From positions 124,001 to 188,000 of the forward strand of contig CAWHWB010000004.1 of the NCBI GenBank assembly GCA_963832875.1: a stretch of DNA of 64,000 bases, given 5' to 3'. Of this stretch, positions 34,969 through 43,493 are shown in pieces (the first letter of the stretch is position 1; each line of letters opens with the position of its first letter). The position numbers and the translations under genes were made by a program. The stretch is from AP-15 sp963832875. GTDB lineage: Bacteria; Pseudomonadota; Alphaproteobacteria; ATCC43930; CGMCC-115725. Below the pieces are notes generated by a model. The model was given only the letters and a program-made list of their open reading frames with translations, had not been told where the DNA came from and searched no databases.

Positions 34969-37590
34969 TTACAGGGTGCGGGCGACTTCCTCGATTTCGA
35001 AGCACTCGATGACATCACCTGTCTGCACGTCCTGGTAATTCTCGAAGGCCATGCCGCATTCGTAACCTTCCCTGACCTCGCGCACTTCATCCTTGAAGCG
35101 CTTCAGCGTTTTCAAGGTGCCTTCGTGAATGACCACATCGTCGCGCAACAGGCGAACCTTGGCGCCGCGGCGGACGGTGCCCTCGGTGACGAGACAGCCC
35201 GCGACCTTGCCGACCTTGGTAATGTCGAACACGTCGCGGATCGAGGCGTTGCCGAGGAAGCGCTCGCGCAGGGTGGGCGAGAGCAGTCCGGACAGGGCGC
35301 CGCGCATGTCCTCGATCAGATTATAGATGATTGAATAATAGCGGATCTCGACGCCGTCGCGACGGGCCAGGCTGCGCGCCTGCGGATTGGCGCGGACGTT
35401 GAAGCCGATGATCACCGCCTCCGAAGCCTTGGCCAGGATCACGTCGCTCTCGTTGATGCCGCCCACCGCCGAGTGCAGCACCCGGATCGAGACCTCGCTG
35501 GTCGAAATCTTTTCCAGCGAACCGATGATCGCCTCGAGCGAGCCCTGAACATCCGACTTGACGACGATCGGCAACTCCTTGGCGGTGCCGGCGGCGATCC
35601 GCGAGAACATCTGCTCGAGCGTGCCGCGTCCGCCGAGCGCGGCACTCGCCTCGCGCCGCCGGCGCTGTCGGAAATCGGCGATGTCGCGGGCGCGGCCCTC
35701 GTTTTCGGCGACGACGAAATCGTCGCCCGCCAACGGCGCGCCATTGAGCCCGAGCACCTCGATCGGCGTCGACGGGCCGGCCTCGGTCTGGTTTTGGCCG
35801 TGATCGTCGACCAAGGCGCGGACCCGGCCCCATTCGCTGCCGGCGACAAAAATGTCGCCGACGCGCAGGGTGCCGCGCTGAATGAGCACGGTGGCGACGG
35901 CGCCGCGGCCGCGTTCGAGCTTGGCTTCGAGCACCACGCCTTCGGCCGGGCGGTTGGGGTTGGCCTTCAGATCGAGCAGCTCAGATTGCAGCAGGATCGC
36001 TTCCTCGAGCCGATCGAGATTGGTCTTCTTCAGCGCCGAGACTTCGACGTCGAGCACCTCACCGCCGAGCTGTTCGACGACGATGTCGTGCTGCAACAGC
36101 TCCTGCCGCACCCGCTCGGGCCGCGCGTCCTCCTTGTCCATCTTGTTGATGGCGACGATGATCGGCGCATGCGCCGCCTTGGCGTGGCGGATCGCCTCTA
36201 CGGTCTGCTCCATGATGCCGTCATCGGCGGCCACCACCAGAACCACGACATCGGTGGCGTTGGCGCCGCGGGCGCGCATCGCGGTGAATGCTTGATGGCC
36301 GGGCGTATCGATAAAGGTGATCTGCCGGCCGCTCTTCAGATTGACGCGGTAGGCGCCGATGTGCTGGGTGATGCCGCCGGCCTCGCCGGCTGCGACGTCG
36401 GTCTCACGCAGGGCATCGAGCAGCGAGGTCTTCCCGTGGTCGACGTGACCCATGACCGTAACCACCGGCGCGCGCGATTGTAGCGTGTCCTCGGCGTCCT
36501 CCTCGCCGCGCAGCCCGACTTCGACATCGGCTTCCGAGACCCGGCGCAGGCGGTGACCGAATTCGGTGACGAGCAGCTCGGCGGTATCGGCGTCGATGAC
36601 CTGATTGATCGTCGCCATCACCCCCATGCGCATCAGCGCCTTGATCACGTCGACCCCGCGCTCGGCCATGCGATTCGACAATTCCTGAACCGTGATGGTC
36701 TCGGGGATGACGACCTCGCGCACCACCTTGACCGGCTCCTGCTCGCCCTGGTGCAGCCGCTGGCGCTCGCGCTCCCGCGCCCGCCGGACCGAGGCGAGGC
36801 TGCGCATCCGCTCCCCTTCATCGCCAGAGAGCGCGCGAGTGACGGTGATCTTTCCGGTTCGCCGCCGCATCTCGTGGCGGGGCGCGGCCGCCGGCCGTTT
36901 GATTTCGGGCCGGGCGCCGCGGCGCGGGGCGCCGACCGGCTCTTCCTCCTCCTCGGCCGGCATGGCGACCTTGCCGGCCGCTGCCAACGCGGCGACCTTG
37001 GCCGCCGCCGCCTTTCCGGCACGTTCGGCGACCTCGCGCCGCGATTCCTCCTCCTTGCGACGTTGCGCCTCGTCCTCGGAGCGCTTCTTCGCTTCGTCGG
37101 CGGCGCGGCGGCGTGCCTCCTCCTCTTCCACCCTGGCGCGCGCCTCGTCCTCGGCGTGGCGGCGGGCTTCCTCGGCCGCGCGTTCCTCTTCCTGGCGACG
37201 TCGATCGGCCTCGACCAGTGCTGCGCGGCGACGCGCCTCCTCGTCGGCCTTGTGGGCGTCCTGCACCGCCCGTACCCGACCGGCGCGCTCCTCGGCGGTC
37301 AACGCCCGCGGGATCACCACCGGACGACGCGCCGGTTCGGCCGGATGCGGACGCGCCGCCGGCGTCGCGTCGCGCGCCACCGCCGGCGCCGGCTCGGCTC
37401 GGCCGAGCTCGGGGGCGCCGGCACCGATCATGCGCTTTTTGCGCACCTCGACGGTCACGGTCTTGGAGCGGCCGTGCGAAAAACTCTGGCGAACCTGCCC
37501 GGTTTCCACGCCTTTGCGCAGCTCGAGCCTAGCGCCGGTGCGGGCCAGGGTCAGAGGCCGTTTCTGCTCTTGCTCAGTCGCGTCGCTCAT
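34969..37590 (-). CDS. infB: Translation initiation factor IF-2
   Basis: GTPase that places initiator tRNA on the 30S subunit. It has 873 residues. An N-terminal IF2-associated segment (RLELRKGVETGQVRQSF) is followed by a long Glu/Arg/Ala-rich region (about 100-240, repeated EEARRRA). A second IF2_N domain is near 295-345 (ETITVQELSNRMAERGVDV). The G domain has G1 GHVDHGKTS at about 381-389, DTPGHQAFTAMRARG and NKMDKED. The C-terminal domains end CGMAFENYQDVQTGD. GGAGCGAG directly precedes ATG 37590. It lies 15 nt after the ylxR-like gene. Confidence 0.98.
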   Translation of the reverse strand: MSDATEQEQKRPLTLARTGARLELRKGVETGQVRQSFSHGRSKTVTVEVRKKRMIGAGAPELGRAEPAPAVARDATPAARPHPAEPARRPVVIPRALTAEERAGRVRAVQDAHKADEEARRRAALVEADRRRQEEERAAEEARRHAEDEARARVEEEEARRRAADEAKKRSEDEAQRRKEEESRREVAERAGKAAAAKVAALAAAGKVAMPAEEEEEPVGAPRRGARPEIKRPAAAPRHEMRRRTGKITVTRALSGDEGERMRSLASVRRARERERQRLHQGEQEPVKVVREVVIPETITVQELSNRMAERGVDVIKALMRMGVMATINQVIDADTAELLVTEFGHRLRRVSEADVEVGLRGEEDAEDTLQSRAPVVTVMGHVDHGKTSLLDALRETDVAAGEAGGITQHIGAYRVNLKSGRQITFIDTPGHQAFTAMRARGANATDVVVLVVAADDGIMEQTVEAIRHAKAAHAPIIVAINKMDKEDARPERVRQELLQHDIVVEQLGGEVLDVEVSALKKTNLDRLEEAILLQSELLDLKANPNRPAEGVVLEAKLERGRGAVATVLIQRGTLRVGDIFVAGSEWGRVRALVDDHGQNQTEAGPSTPIEVLGLNGAPLAGDDFVVAENEGRARDIADFRQRRRREASAALGGRGTLEQMFSRIAAGTAKELPIVVKSDVQGSLEAIIGSLEKISTSEVSIRVLHSAVGGINESDVILAKASEAVIIGFNVRANPQARSLARRDGVEIRYYSIIYNLIEDMRGALSGLLSPTLRERFLGNASIRDVFDITKVGKVAGCLVTEGTVRRGAKVRLLRDDVVIHEGTLKTLKRFKDEVREVREGYECGMAFENYQDVQTGDVIECFEIEEVARTL

Positions 37591-37605
37591 CTCGCTCCAA
37601 TACGG

Positions 37606-38370
37606 TCATTCTGCTGCGCCGGCATTCCGCCCTGCCGGCTCGCCCAAATCAGGCTTTGGCGTTCGTTCAACAACGGCCCCTGCGCGAAAACCGGCCATCT
37701 TCTCGGCATCGATGACGAGCCGGGCGCTCAGCGCGCCGGGCCCGAGCGATGCGTGCACCGCCTGTCCGCGGCCAAAGGCTGCACCCAGCTCTCCCGCCGT
37801 CAACACGCAAACCAACGGGGCGCTGCGTGCGAGCGCGCGGATTTTGCGGCGACCGCCCTCTGCCCCATCGATCGCGGCGACCAGCACGGCGGTCTTCCCG
37901 CCCCGCGCCGCCTCGGCGACCCGTTCGAAACCAGCAACCGCGAGGCCGGCCCGCCGAGCGAGCCCGATCGCGTCGATGCAGCGCCGCGCCAGAAGAGCTT
38001 CGAGGCGATCGGCGAGATCGCCAGGAACCGCCACCGGCCGGCGCGCCGCACGCGTAAACCATCGTCTGGCACCAGCCTGCTCCACTATATCCCGACGCGG
38101 CGTCAACCACAAACCCCGTCCCGGCAGCCGCGCCGCGACATCGGCCACCAGCTCGCCGCCGGGGCCGATGACAAAGCGCAGCAGAGAAGCGCGGTCGTGG
38201 ATCTCGCCGGTCGCGATGCACCGCCGCTGGGCAGTCGCGGGATCCGGGTCGGCCTGCCGCGCCGGCGTCGCGGAGCTGTTGTTGAGGGCCGTCGCGCCTA
38301 CTCCCGCTTTGCCGGGGCGGCCGTCGCGGCAGCAGCCGGCGTGGCCTGGGCAGCGCCGTCTTCGAACCAA
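37606..38370 (-). CDS. YlxR (DUF448) plus L7Ae-like RNA-binding protein, start uncertain
   Basis: Two small RNA-binding domains in one chain, as is common in alphaproteobacteria. The YlxR part is RRCIATGEIHDRASLLRFVI to GRGLWLTPRRDIV. The L7Ae/L30e-like part is DAIGLARRAGLAVAGFERV through LVCVLTAGELGAAFGRG to EKMAGFR. YlxR proteins bind RNA, including RNase P in Bacillus. The start is odd: between the nusA stop (38298) and the domain no ATG, GTG or TTG is available in frame. The nearest is TTG 38370, inside nusA, which would give a 73-nt overlap. A rare start codon nearer the domain is also possible. Confidence 0.85.
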   Translation of the reverse strand: MVRRRRCPGHAGCCRDGRPGKAGVGATALNNSSATPARQADPDPATAQRRCIATGEIHDRASLLRFVIGPGGELVADVAARLPGRGLWLTPRRDIVEQAGARRWFTRAARRPVAVPGDLADRLEALLARRCIDAIGLARRAGLAVAGFERVAEAARGGKTAVLVAAIDGAEGGRRKIRALARSAPLVCVLTAGELGAAFGRGQAVHASLGPGALSARLVIDAEKMAGFRAGAVVERTPKPDLGEPAGRNAGAAE

Positions 38371-39875
38371 TGAGCGCGAGCGCGCATGATCAGCGCGTTG
38401 GCCGCTTCGAGATCGAGGGCGACGCCGCTCTTGTCGGAGGCGGCGAGCAGCTCCAACAACTCGTCGCCGGCGAGGTCGGCGAAATCGTCGAGGGTTATGA
38501 TCCCTTTCTCACCTAGCGCCACCAGCATGCCCGGGGTCAGCCCGTCGAGCGCCGCCAAATCCTCGGCGACGCCCAGCTCGACCCGGCGCTCCTCATATTC
38601 GCGGTCGCGCCGATCGAGCGCACTGCGCGCCCGATCCTGCAGTTCGGCGGCGATCTCTGCATCGAACCCCTCGATCCCGGCGAGGTCCTCCGGCGCGACG
38701 TAGGCGACCTCTTCGAGCGACGCAAAACCCTCGGTCACCAAGAGATGCGCGATTACCTCGTCGATATCGAGCGCCTCGATGAACAGGCGGCTGCGGCTGC
38801 GGAACTCTTCGGTTCGCCGCTCCGACTCCTCGGCCTCGGTCAGGATGTCGATGTCCCAACCGGTCAGCTGCGAGCCGAGGCGGACATTCTGGCCGCGCCG
38901 CCCGATCGCCAGGCTCAGCTGATCGTCGGGTACGACGACCTCGACCCGGCGCTGCTCCTCGTCCATGACCACCTTGGCAACCTCGGCCGGGGCCAGCGCA
39001 TTGACGACAAAGGTGGCCGGGTCCGACGACCACGGCACGATGTCGATCTTTTCGCCCTGCAGTTCGCCTACCACCGCCTGCACCCGACTGCCGCGCATGC
39101 CGACGCAGGCGCCGACCGGATCAATGCCGCTGTCGCGCGAGATCACCGCGATCTTGGCGCGGCTGCCGGGGTCACGCGCCACCGCCTTGATCTCGATGAT
39201 GCCGTCATAGATCTCCGGCACCTCCTGGGCGAACAGCTTGGCCATGAATTGCGGGTGGGTGCGTGACAGGAAAATCTGCGGACCGCGCGGCTCCTGGCGC
39301 ACGTCGTAGATATAGGCGCGCACCCGCTCGCCTTGGCGAAAGCTCTCGCGCGGCAGCAATTCGTCGCGGCGGGCCATCGCTTCGGCCCGGCCAAGATCGA
39401 CGACGACATTGCCGAACTCGACTCGCTTGACCAGCCCGTTGACGATCTCTCCGACCCGGTCCTTGAACTCGAGGAACTGTCGCTGGCGCTCGGCGTCGCG
39501 CACTTTCTGGACGATAACCTGCTTGGCGGTCTGCGCCGCGATCCGGCCGAAATCCATGGGCGGCAGCGGGTCGGTGATGAAATCGCCGATCTCGGCCTCG
39601 GGATTGAGGCGCTGCGCCTCGCCGAGCGCGATCTGGGTCGCTTCGTTCTCGATCGGCTCGGCCACCTCGCGAAACCGCAGCAGCCGGATCTCGCCGTTGC
39701 GGCGGTCGATCTCGGCGCGAATATCGTATTCCTGCCCGTATTTGGAGCGGCCCGCCTTCTGGATCGCCTGCTCCATCGCTTCAAGGACCTCGTCGCGGTC
39801 GATCCCCTTGTCGCGCGCGACGGTGTCGGCGACCTGAAGCAGTTCGGGGCGGGCGTAGGTGACCGTGCTTTCCAT
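38298..39875 (-). CDS. nusA: Transcription termination/antitermination protein NusA
   Basis: RNA polymerase-binding factor acting in pausing, termination and rRNA antitermination. It has 525 residues. The NusA N-terminal domain (VARDKGIDRDEVLEAMEQAI) is followed by the S1 domain (VNGLVKRVEFGNVVVDLGRA). The KH1/KH2 pair is represented by DPVGACVGMRGSRVQAVVGE and IGRRGQNVRLGSQL. The acidic C-terminal repeats include LVTEGFASLEEVAYV and LVALGEKGIITLDDFADLA. The Ala-rich tail is typical of the group. It starts 36 nt after rimP. Confidence 0.98.
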   Translation of the reverse strand: MESTVTYARPELLQVADTVARDKGIDRDEVLEAMEQAIQKAGRSKYGQEYDIRAEIDRRNGEIRLLRFREVAEPIENEATQIALGEAQRLNPEAEIGDFITDPLPPMDFGRIAAQTAKQVIVQKVRDAERQRQFLEFKDRVGEIVNGLVKRVEFGNVVVDLGRAEAMARRDELLPRESFRQGERVRAYIYDVRQEPRGPQIFLSRTHPQFMAKLFAQEVPEIYDGIIEIKAVARDPGSRAKIAVISRDSGIDPVGACVGMRGSRVQAVVGELQGEKIDIVPWSSDPATFVVNALAPAEVAKVVMDEEQRRVEVVVPDDQLSLAIGRRGQNVRLGSQLTGWDIDILTEAEESERRTEEFRSRSRLFIEALDIDEVIAHLLVTEGFASLEEVAYVAPEDLAGIEGFDAEIAAELQDRARSALDRRDREYEERRVELGVAEDLAALDGLTPGMLVALGEKGIITLDDFADLAGDELLELLAASDKSGVALDLEAANALIMRARAHWFEDGAAQATPAAAATAAPAKRE

Positions 39876-39911
39876 GGTATTCCCGAAGGTCTTCCGAAAA
39901 TCGATTGAAGA

Positions 39912-40439
39912 TCAAGGCAGCGGCAGGTCGGCGCCGGCCGCCGCAGTGGTTCGTCCGCGCTTGGCGCGCGAGGCGGCGATCAGATCGTCGGTGATGACGA
40001 GCCTTGCCCGCAACACTGCAGCCAGCGGCAGCCGGGTCTCGCCCGCCTCGCCGGCCAAGCGAACCTCGCCGTCGGCAGTGCCGATCAGGCGACCGCGAAA
40101 CCGCTTGCGCCCGCCGATCGGCTGCGCCAGCTCGATTTTCGCCTCGAAGCCGCTGAAGCGGTCGTAATCCTCGGGCCGGATCAGCGGGCGATCGATGCCG
40201 GGGGAGCTGATTTCGAGCATATAGGCGCCAGCGATCGGGTCGGCGACATCGAGCAGCGCCGAGACCGAATGGCTGACCAGCGCACAGTCGTCGACGGTCA
40301 TCGGCGCATCGTCGATCCGCTCGGCCATGATCTGCAACGTCGCGCGTCGACCGCTAGTGACGACGACCCGGACCAGGCGATAGCCCATCGCCGCCAGCGA
40401 CGGCTCGATCATCTGCGCGATGCCGTTGGTGTCGACCAA
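39912..40439 (-). CDS. rimP: Ribosome maturation factor RimP
   Basis: Assembly factor for the 30S subunit. It has 175 residues. IEPSLAAMGYRLVRVVV, then VDDCALVSHSVSALLDVADP, then YMLEISSPGIDRPLIRPEDY are the family signatures in order, and the C-terminal SH3-like part contains FRGRLIGTADGEV. The start used is TTG 40439, preceded by a weak GAGG. ATG 40412 would cut nine residues and is the alternative. First gene of the translation operon; a hairpin with T-run stands about 40 nt upstream. Confidence 0.95.
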   Translation of the reverse strand: MVDTNGIAQMIEPSLAAMGYRLVRVVVTSGRRATLQIMAERIDDAPMTVDDCALVSHSVSALLDVADPIAGAYMLEISSPGIDRPLIRPEDYDRFSGFEAKIELAQPIGGRKRFRGRLIGTADGEVRLAGEAGETRLPLAAVLRARLVITDDLIAASRAKRGRTTAAAGADLPLP

Positions 40440-40476
40440 AAACCGACCTCAGCTCCCGAACCCAGCCTCGCAAACG

Positions 40477-40498
40477 AAAAAGTGGGCGCTCGGCCCAC
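40477..40498 (-). terminator. Intrinsic-terminator-like hairpin in front of rimP
   Basis: Read on the minus strand: GTGGGC, a five-base loop, GCCCAC, then TTTTT. The 6-bp GC stem followed immediately by a T-run fits an intrinsic terminator. It lies 120 nt after the GMC oxidoreductase stop and about 40 nt ahead of the rimP start. It could simply end the upstream transcript, or act as an attenuator within the rimP leader. Confidence 0.65.
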
Positions 40499-40619
40499 CT
40501 GCGAAACCGTCCGCGTCGCGGACCTATGCGATTGCGAATCGTGCGGTTGAATATAATCGAAATCAGCCGCCCCGCAAGGGCGTTTGCTTAATTCGCGCCA
40601 TTCGCCGACGGGTTCCGGC

Positions 40620-42224
40620 TCAGGCGGCGCGAGCGTCTTCGCGGATCATCGCCGCACCCTTTTCGCCGATCATGATCGAGGGCGCGTTGGTGTTGCCTGT
40701 GGTCACGGTCGGCATCACCGAGGCGTCAACGACGCGCAGCCCGCCGACGCCGCGCACCTTGAGCCGCGAATTGACGACGGCCATCGGGTCCTCGCCCATC
40801 TTGCAGGTGCCGACGGGGTGATGAAGGTTGATGCCGGCCTCATGCACGAAGTCAGTCAGTTCGCGCTCCGAAACCGTACCGGGACCGGGCATCGTCTCGA
40901 CGGCGCTGTGACCCGCCAAGGGCGGGGCGGCGAAGATCCGGCGGGCGTGGTCGATGCCGGCCAGCAGCACGGCCACATCGCTCGCCGCCGACAGGTAATT
41001 CGGCCGGATCTCGGGGCGCGCCATCGGGTCGCTCGAGCGTGCCATGATCGTGCCGCGGCTGTCGGGGCGGACGGCGCAGGCGACAATGGTCATACCGGGC
41101 TCGCGCTCCAGCCGTCCGACGGCACCTTGGTCGTAGCTCCCCGGGGTGAACAGCAGTTGCAGATCGGGGCTTTCGAGACCCTCGCGGCTGCGGCAGAACA
41201 CCATCGCGCTGGTGACGCCAAAGGTCAGGGCGCCGCGGCCGGTCATCGCATAGCGGCCGATCTCGCGGACGAGCCTGGGGCCCCGCGCCAGCTGGTTGAT
41301 CGACGCCTCGCCTCTGACCCGGTGCGCCACCCGCGCCGCGATATGGTCGGAGAGATTGGCGCCGACTCCCGGCAATTCGTGTACCATCTCGACACCGATC
41401 GCGCGCAGATGGTCGGCCGGCCCGATGCCCGAAATCTGCAAGAGCTGCGGCGAGTTGACGGTGCCGCCCGAGACGATCACCTCGCGCGCCGCTGATACCT
41501 GGCGGTCGCTGCCGTTTTGGCGGAAGGCGACGCCGGTGCAGCGTTTTCCGTCGAAGGTGAGGCTCGTTGCGACCGCCTTGGTCACGACCCGCAGATTGGG
41601 ACGCCCCCGTGCCTCGGCGAGAAAGGTTTGCGCGGTCGAGCCGCGAAACCGGCCGCCGCGGGTCATCTGCGAATAGCCGACACCCTCCTGGGTCGCGCCG
41701 TTGTAATCCTTGGTCAGCCGGAAGCCGGCCTGCTGTGCCGCTTCGACAAAGCGATGCGTCAACGGCAGGATCGTGCGGTAATCCTCGACCGGCAACGGGC
41801 CGCCCCGTCCGCGGTATTCGGGCTCGCCCGAAGCGTAACTCTCCGATTTCTTGAAATAGGGCAGCACATCCTCATAGCTCCAGCCGCGGCAGCCCATCTG
41901 CGCCCAGCCGTCGTAATCGGCCTGGTTGCCGCGGACATAGAGCATGCCGTTGATCGAGCTGGTGCCGCCCAGCACCCGCCCACGCGGCCAATGCAATGCG
42001 CGGTTGCCGAGGCCCGCCTCGGGCTCGGCGTAATAATTCCAGTTGACCAGCGGGTTGGCGCGCAGCCGCAAGGCGCCGGCCGGAACATGAATCATCGGGT
42101 GCCAGTCTCGCGGCCCGGCCTCCAGCAGCACCACTTGCGCCCCGTCCTCGCTCAGCCGGTCGGCGACGACGCAGCCCGCCGACCCGGCGCCGACGATCAC
42201 GTAATCCGCGCGCAGCTCGGTCAT
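40620..42224 (-). CDS. GMC-family FAD oxidoreductase (choline dehydrogenase-like)
   Basis: Oxidises an alcohol with FAD. It has 534 residues. YVIVGAGSAGCVVADRLSED binds FAD at the N-terminus. RGRVLGGTSSINGMLYVRGN is GMC signature 1, and IVSGGTVNSPQLLQISGIGP is signature 2. HHPVGTCKMG carries the active-site His near the end, followed by VVDASVMPTVTTGNTNAPSI. GAGGA precedes ATG 42224. Many such proteins are labelled choline dehydrogenase without proof; the real alcohol is unknown. A terminator-like hairpin lies 120 nt downstream. Confidence 0.92.
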   Translation of the reverse strand: MTELRADYVIVGAGSAGCVVADRLSEDGAQVVLLEAGPRDWHPMIHVPAGALRLRANPLVNWNYYAEPEAGLGNRALHWPRGRVLGGTSSINGMLYVRGNQADYDGWAQMGCRGWSYEDVLPYFKKSESYASGEPEYRGRGGPLPVEDYRTILPLTHRFVEAAQQAGFRLTKDYNGATQEGVGYSQMTRGGRFRGSTAQTFLAEARGRPNLRVVTKAVATSLTFDGKRCTGVAFRQNGSDRQVSAAREVIVSGGTVNSPQLLQISGIGPADHLRAIGVEMVHELPGVGANLSDHIAARVAHRVRGEASINQLARGPRLVREIGRYAMTGRGALTFGVTSAMVFCRSREGLESPDLQLLFTPGSYDQGAVGRLEREPGMTIVACAVRPDSRGTIMARSSDPMARPEIRPNYLSAASDVAVLLAGIDHARRIFAAPPLAGHSAVETMPGPGTVSERELTDFVHEAGINLHHPVGTCKMGEDPMAVVNSRLKVRGVGGLRVVDASVMPTVTTGNTNAPSIMIGEKGAAMIREDARAA

Positions 42225-42290
42225 CGCGGCGTCCTCACCGCGGCGTGTGGCGACCGCGGATTTGCGACGCGTGGTCTCGTCAGCATGCGT

Positions 42291-42351
42291 CTCTCCCTTG
42301 TTTTATTGCGCTGATCCGAGTCCGGCACGGAAAGCGCAATTACGGGAGAGA
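42291..42351. repeat. Imperfect inverted repeat upstream of the GMC gene
   Basis: The left arm CTCTCCC...ATTGCGC (42291-42311) pairs with the right arm GCGCAAT...GGGAGAG (42334-42350), leaving an internal loop and a loop of about 22 bases. It sits between the LLM oxidoreductase stop and the GMC start, both minus-strand. It could be a folded leader, a weak terminator for the LLM gene, or a binding site. No T-run follows either arm. Confidence 0.35.
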
Positions 42352-42386
42352 GTTAACCGCGCGGCCGCGCGCAAGACAATCGCAAA

Positions 42387-43400
42387 TCAGGCGGCGCTGC
42401 GGACCGCCGGCATAACTTCCTCGGCGAGGACCTGCATCTGCTCGAGGGCGAGGCTGTTGGGCATGCCGGGCCAATGCACCGAGGCGACCAGGTGGTTGAC
42501 CCCGAACCGGCGCTGCAAATCGATCAACTGTTCGGCGATCTCGACGGCCGAGCCGATCAGGAAGCGGTCGGCCAAAAGCTCGGCGAAATCATGGTCGAAA
42601 TCGTCGCCTTCGGGCATGACTTGGTCCTGGCCCCACTCGCGATAGGTCCGGTATTTGGTTTCGAGATAGGGGTGGGCGAGCCGGATTGCCTCGTCGCGGC
42701 TGCGCGCGACAAAGACCTCGCGCCGCATCGGCAGTTCGCCCGGGAACGGCTTGCCGTATTCGTCGAGCGCCCGCCGGTAGATCTCCATCTGCCGCGCCAG
42801 GGTGGTGAGGGTGCTGTGCGGGTTGATGTACCAGCAATCGCCGAGCCGGGCCGCGCGCCTGACCGCGACATCGGCATTGGCGCCGATCCAGATCGGAGGA
42901 TATGGATGCTGCAACGGTTTGACCGTCGAATTCGCCTGGTCGAGCGTGAAATGCGAGCCGGCCATATCGACAAAATCCTCAGTCCACAGCCGTTTGACCG
43001 CAGCGAGGCATTCCTCGAACCGCGCCGCCGCCTCTTTCCGGCCGAGCCCGAACGCCTTGAACTCGACGTCGCGATAGCCGATGCCGCAGCCGAAGACCAG
43101 CTTGCCGCCCGATATTATGTCGAGGGTGGCGAGCTGCTCGGCCAAGTCGAGCGGCTTGTGCAACGGCAACAGCACCAGACCGCAAATCAGCCGCAGCCGT
43201 GGCGCCACCGTCGCGACCTGGGCCAGAAACGGGATCTGCTGCACCGACTGCAATGGATGGGCGCTGTAATGCGAGCCCTTGACCAGCCCGTCGAAGCCGA
43301 GCGCCTCGGCTCGCCGCACCAATGCCAGATCGTCTTCATGGCGCGCCCGGATGTCGTCGCCGGCCGGATGCTGGCCGCGCACGATCAGGCTCAGTCGCAT
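42387..43400 (-). CDS. LLM-class flavin-dependent oxidoreductase
   Basis: Luciferase-like TIM-barrel monooxygenase or dehydrogenase using FMN or F420. It has 337 residues. Recognisable strings are GFDGLVKGSHYSAHPLQS at the first strands, LRLICGLVLLPLHKPLDLAE, then LDIISGGKLVFGCGIGYRD (the classic LSGGRxxxGxGxG stretch) and PYPPIWIGANADVAVRRAA. It is transcribed away from the TPP-enzyme gene across a 93-base spacer. The substrate cannot be told from sequence. Confidence 0.88.
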   Translation of the reverse strand: MRLSLIVRGQHPAGDDIRARHEDDLALVRRAEALGFDGLVKGSHYSAHPLQSVQQIPFLAQVATVAPRLRLICGLVLLPLHKPLDLAEQLATLDIISGGKLVFGCGIGYRDVEFKAFGLGRKEAAARFEECLAAVKRLWTEDFVDMAGSHFTLDQANSTVKPLQHPYPPIWIGANADVAVRRAARLGDCWYINPHSTLTTLARQMEIYRRALDEYGKPFPGELPMRREVFVARSRDEAIRLAHPYLETKYRTYREWGQDQVMPEGDDFDHDFAELLADRFLIGSAVEIAEQLIDLQRRFGVNHLVASVHWPGMPNSLALEQMQVLAEEVMPAVRSAA

Positions 43401-43493
43401 TCGAGCTATCCCTCTTTACCGCCCCAAACATTGTCTTCGGCGCGGCATGGATGCAAGCTCGCGAGAGCTGCAAGCCCGAGGGAGGAGAAAGCT

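Noticed and set aside
36553..38373. A 606-codon open frame on the plus strand across infB and ylxR
   Set aside because: Shadow of the conserved minus-strand translation operon.
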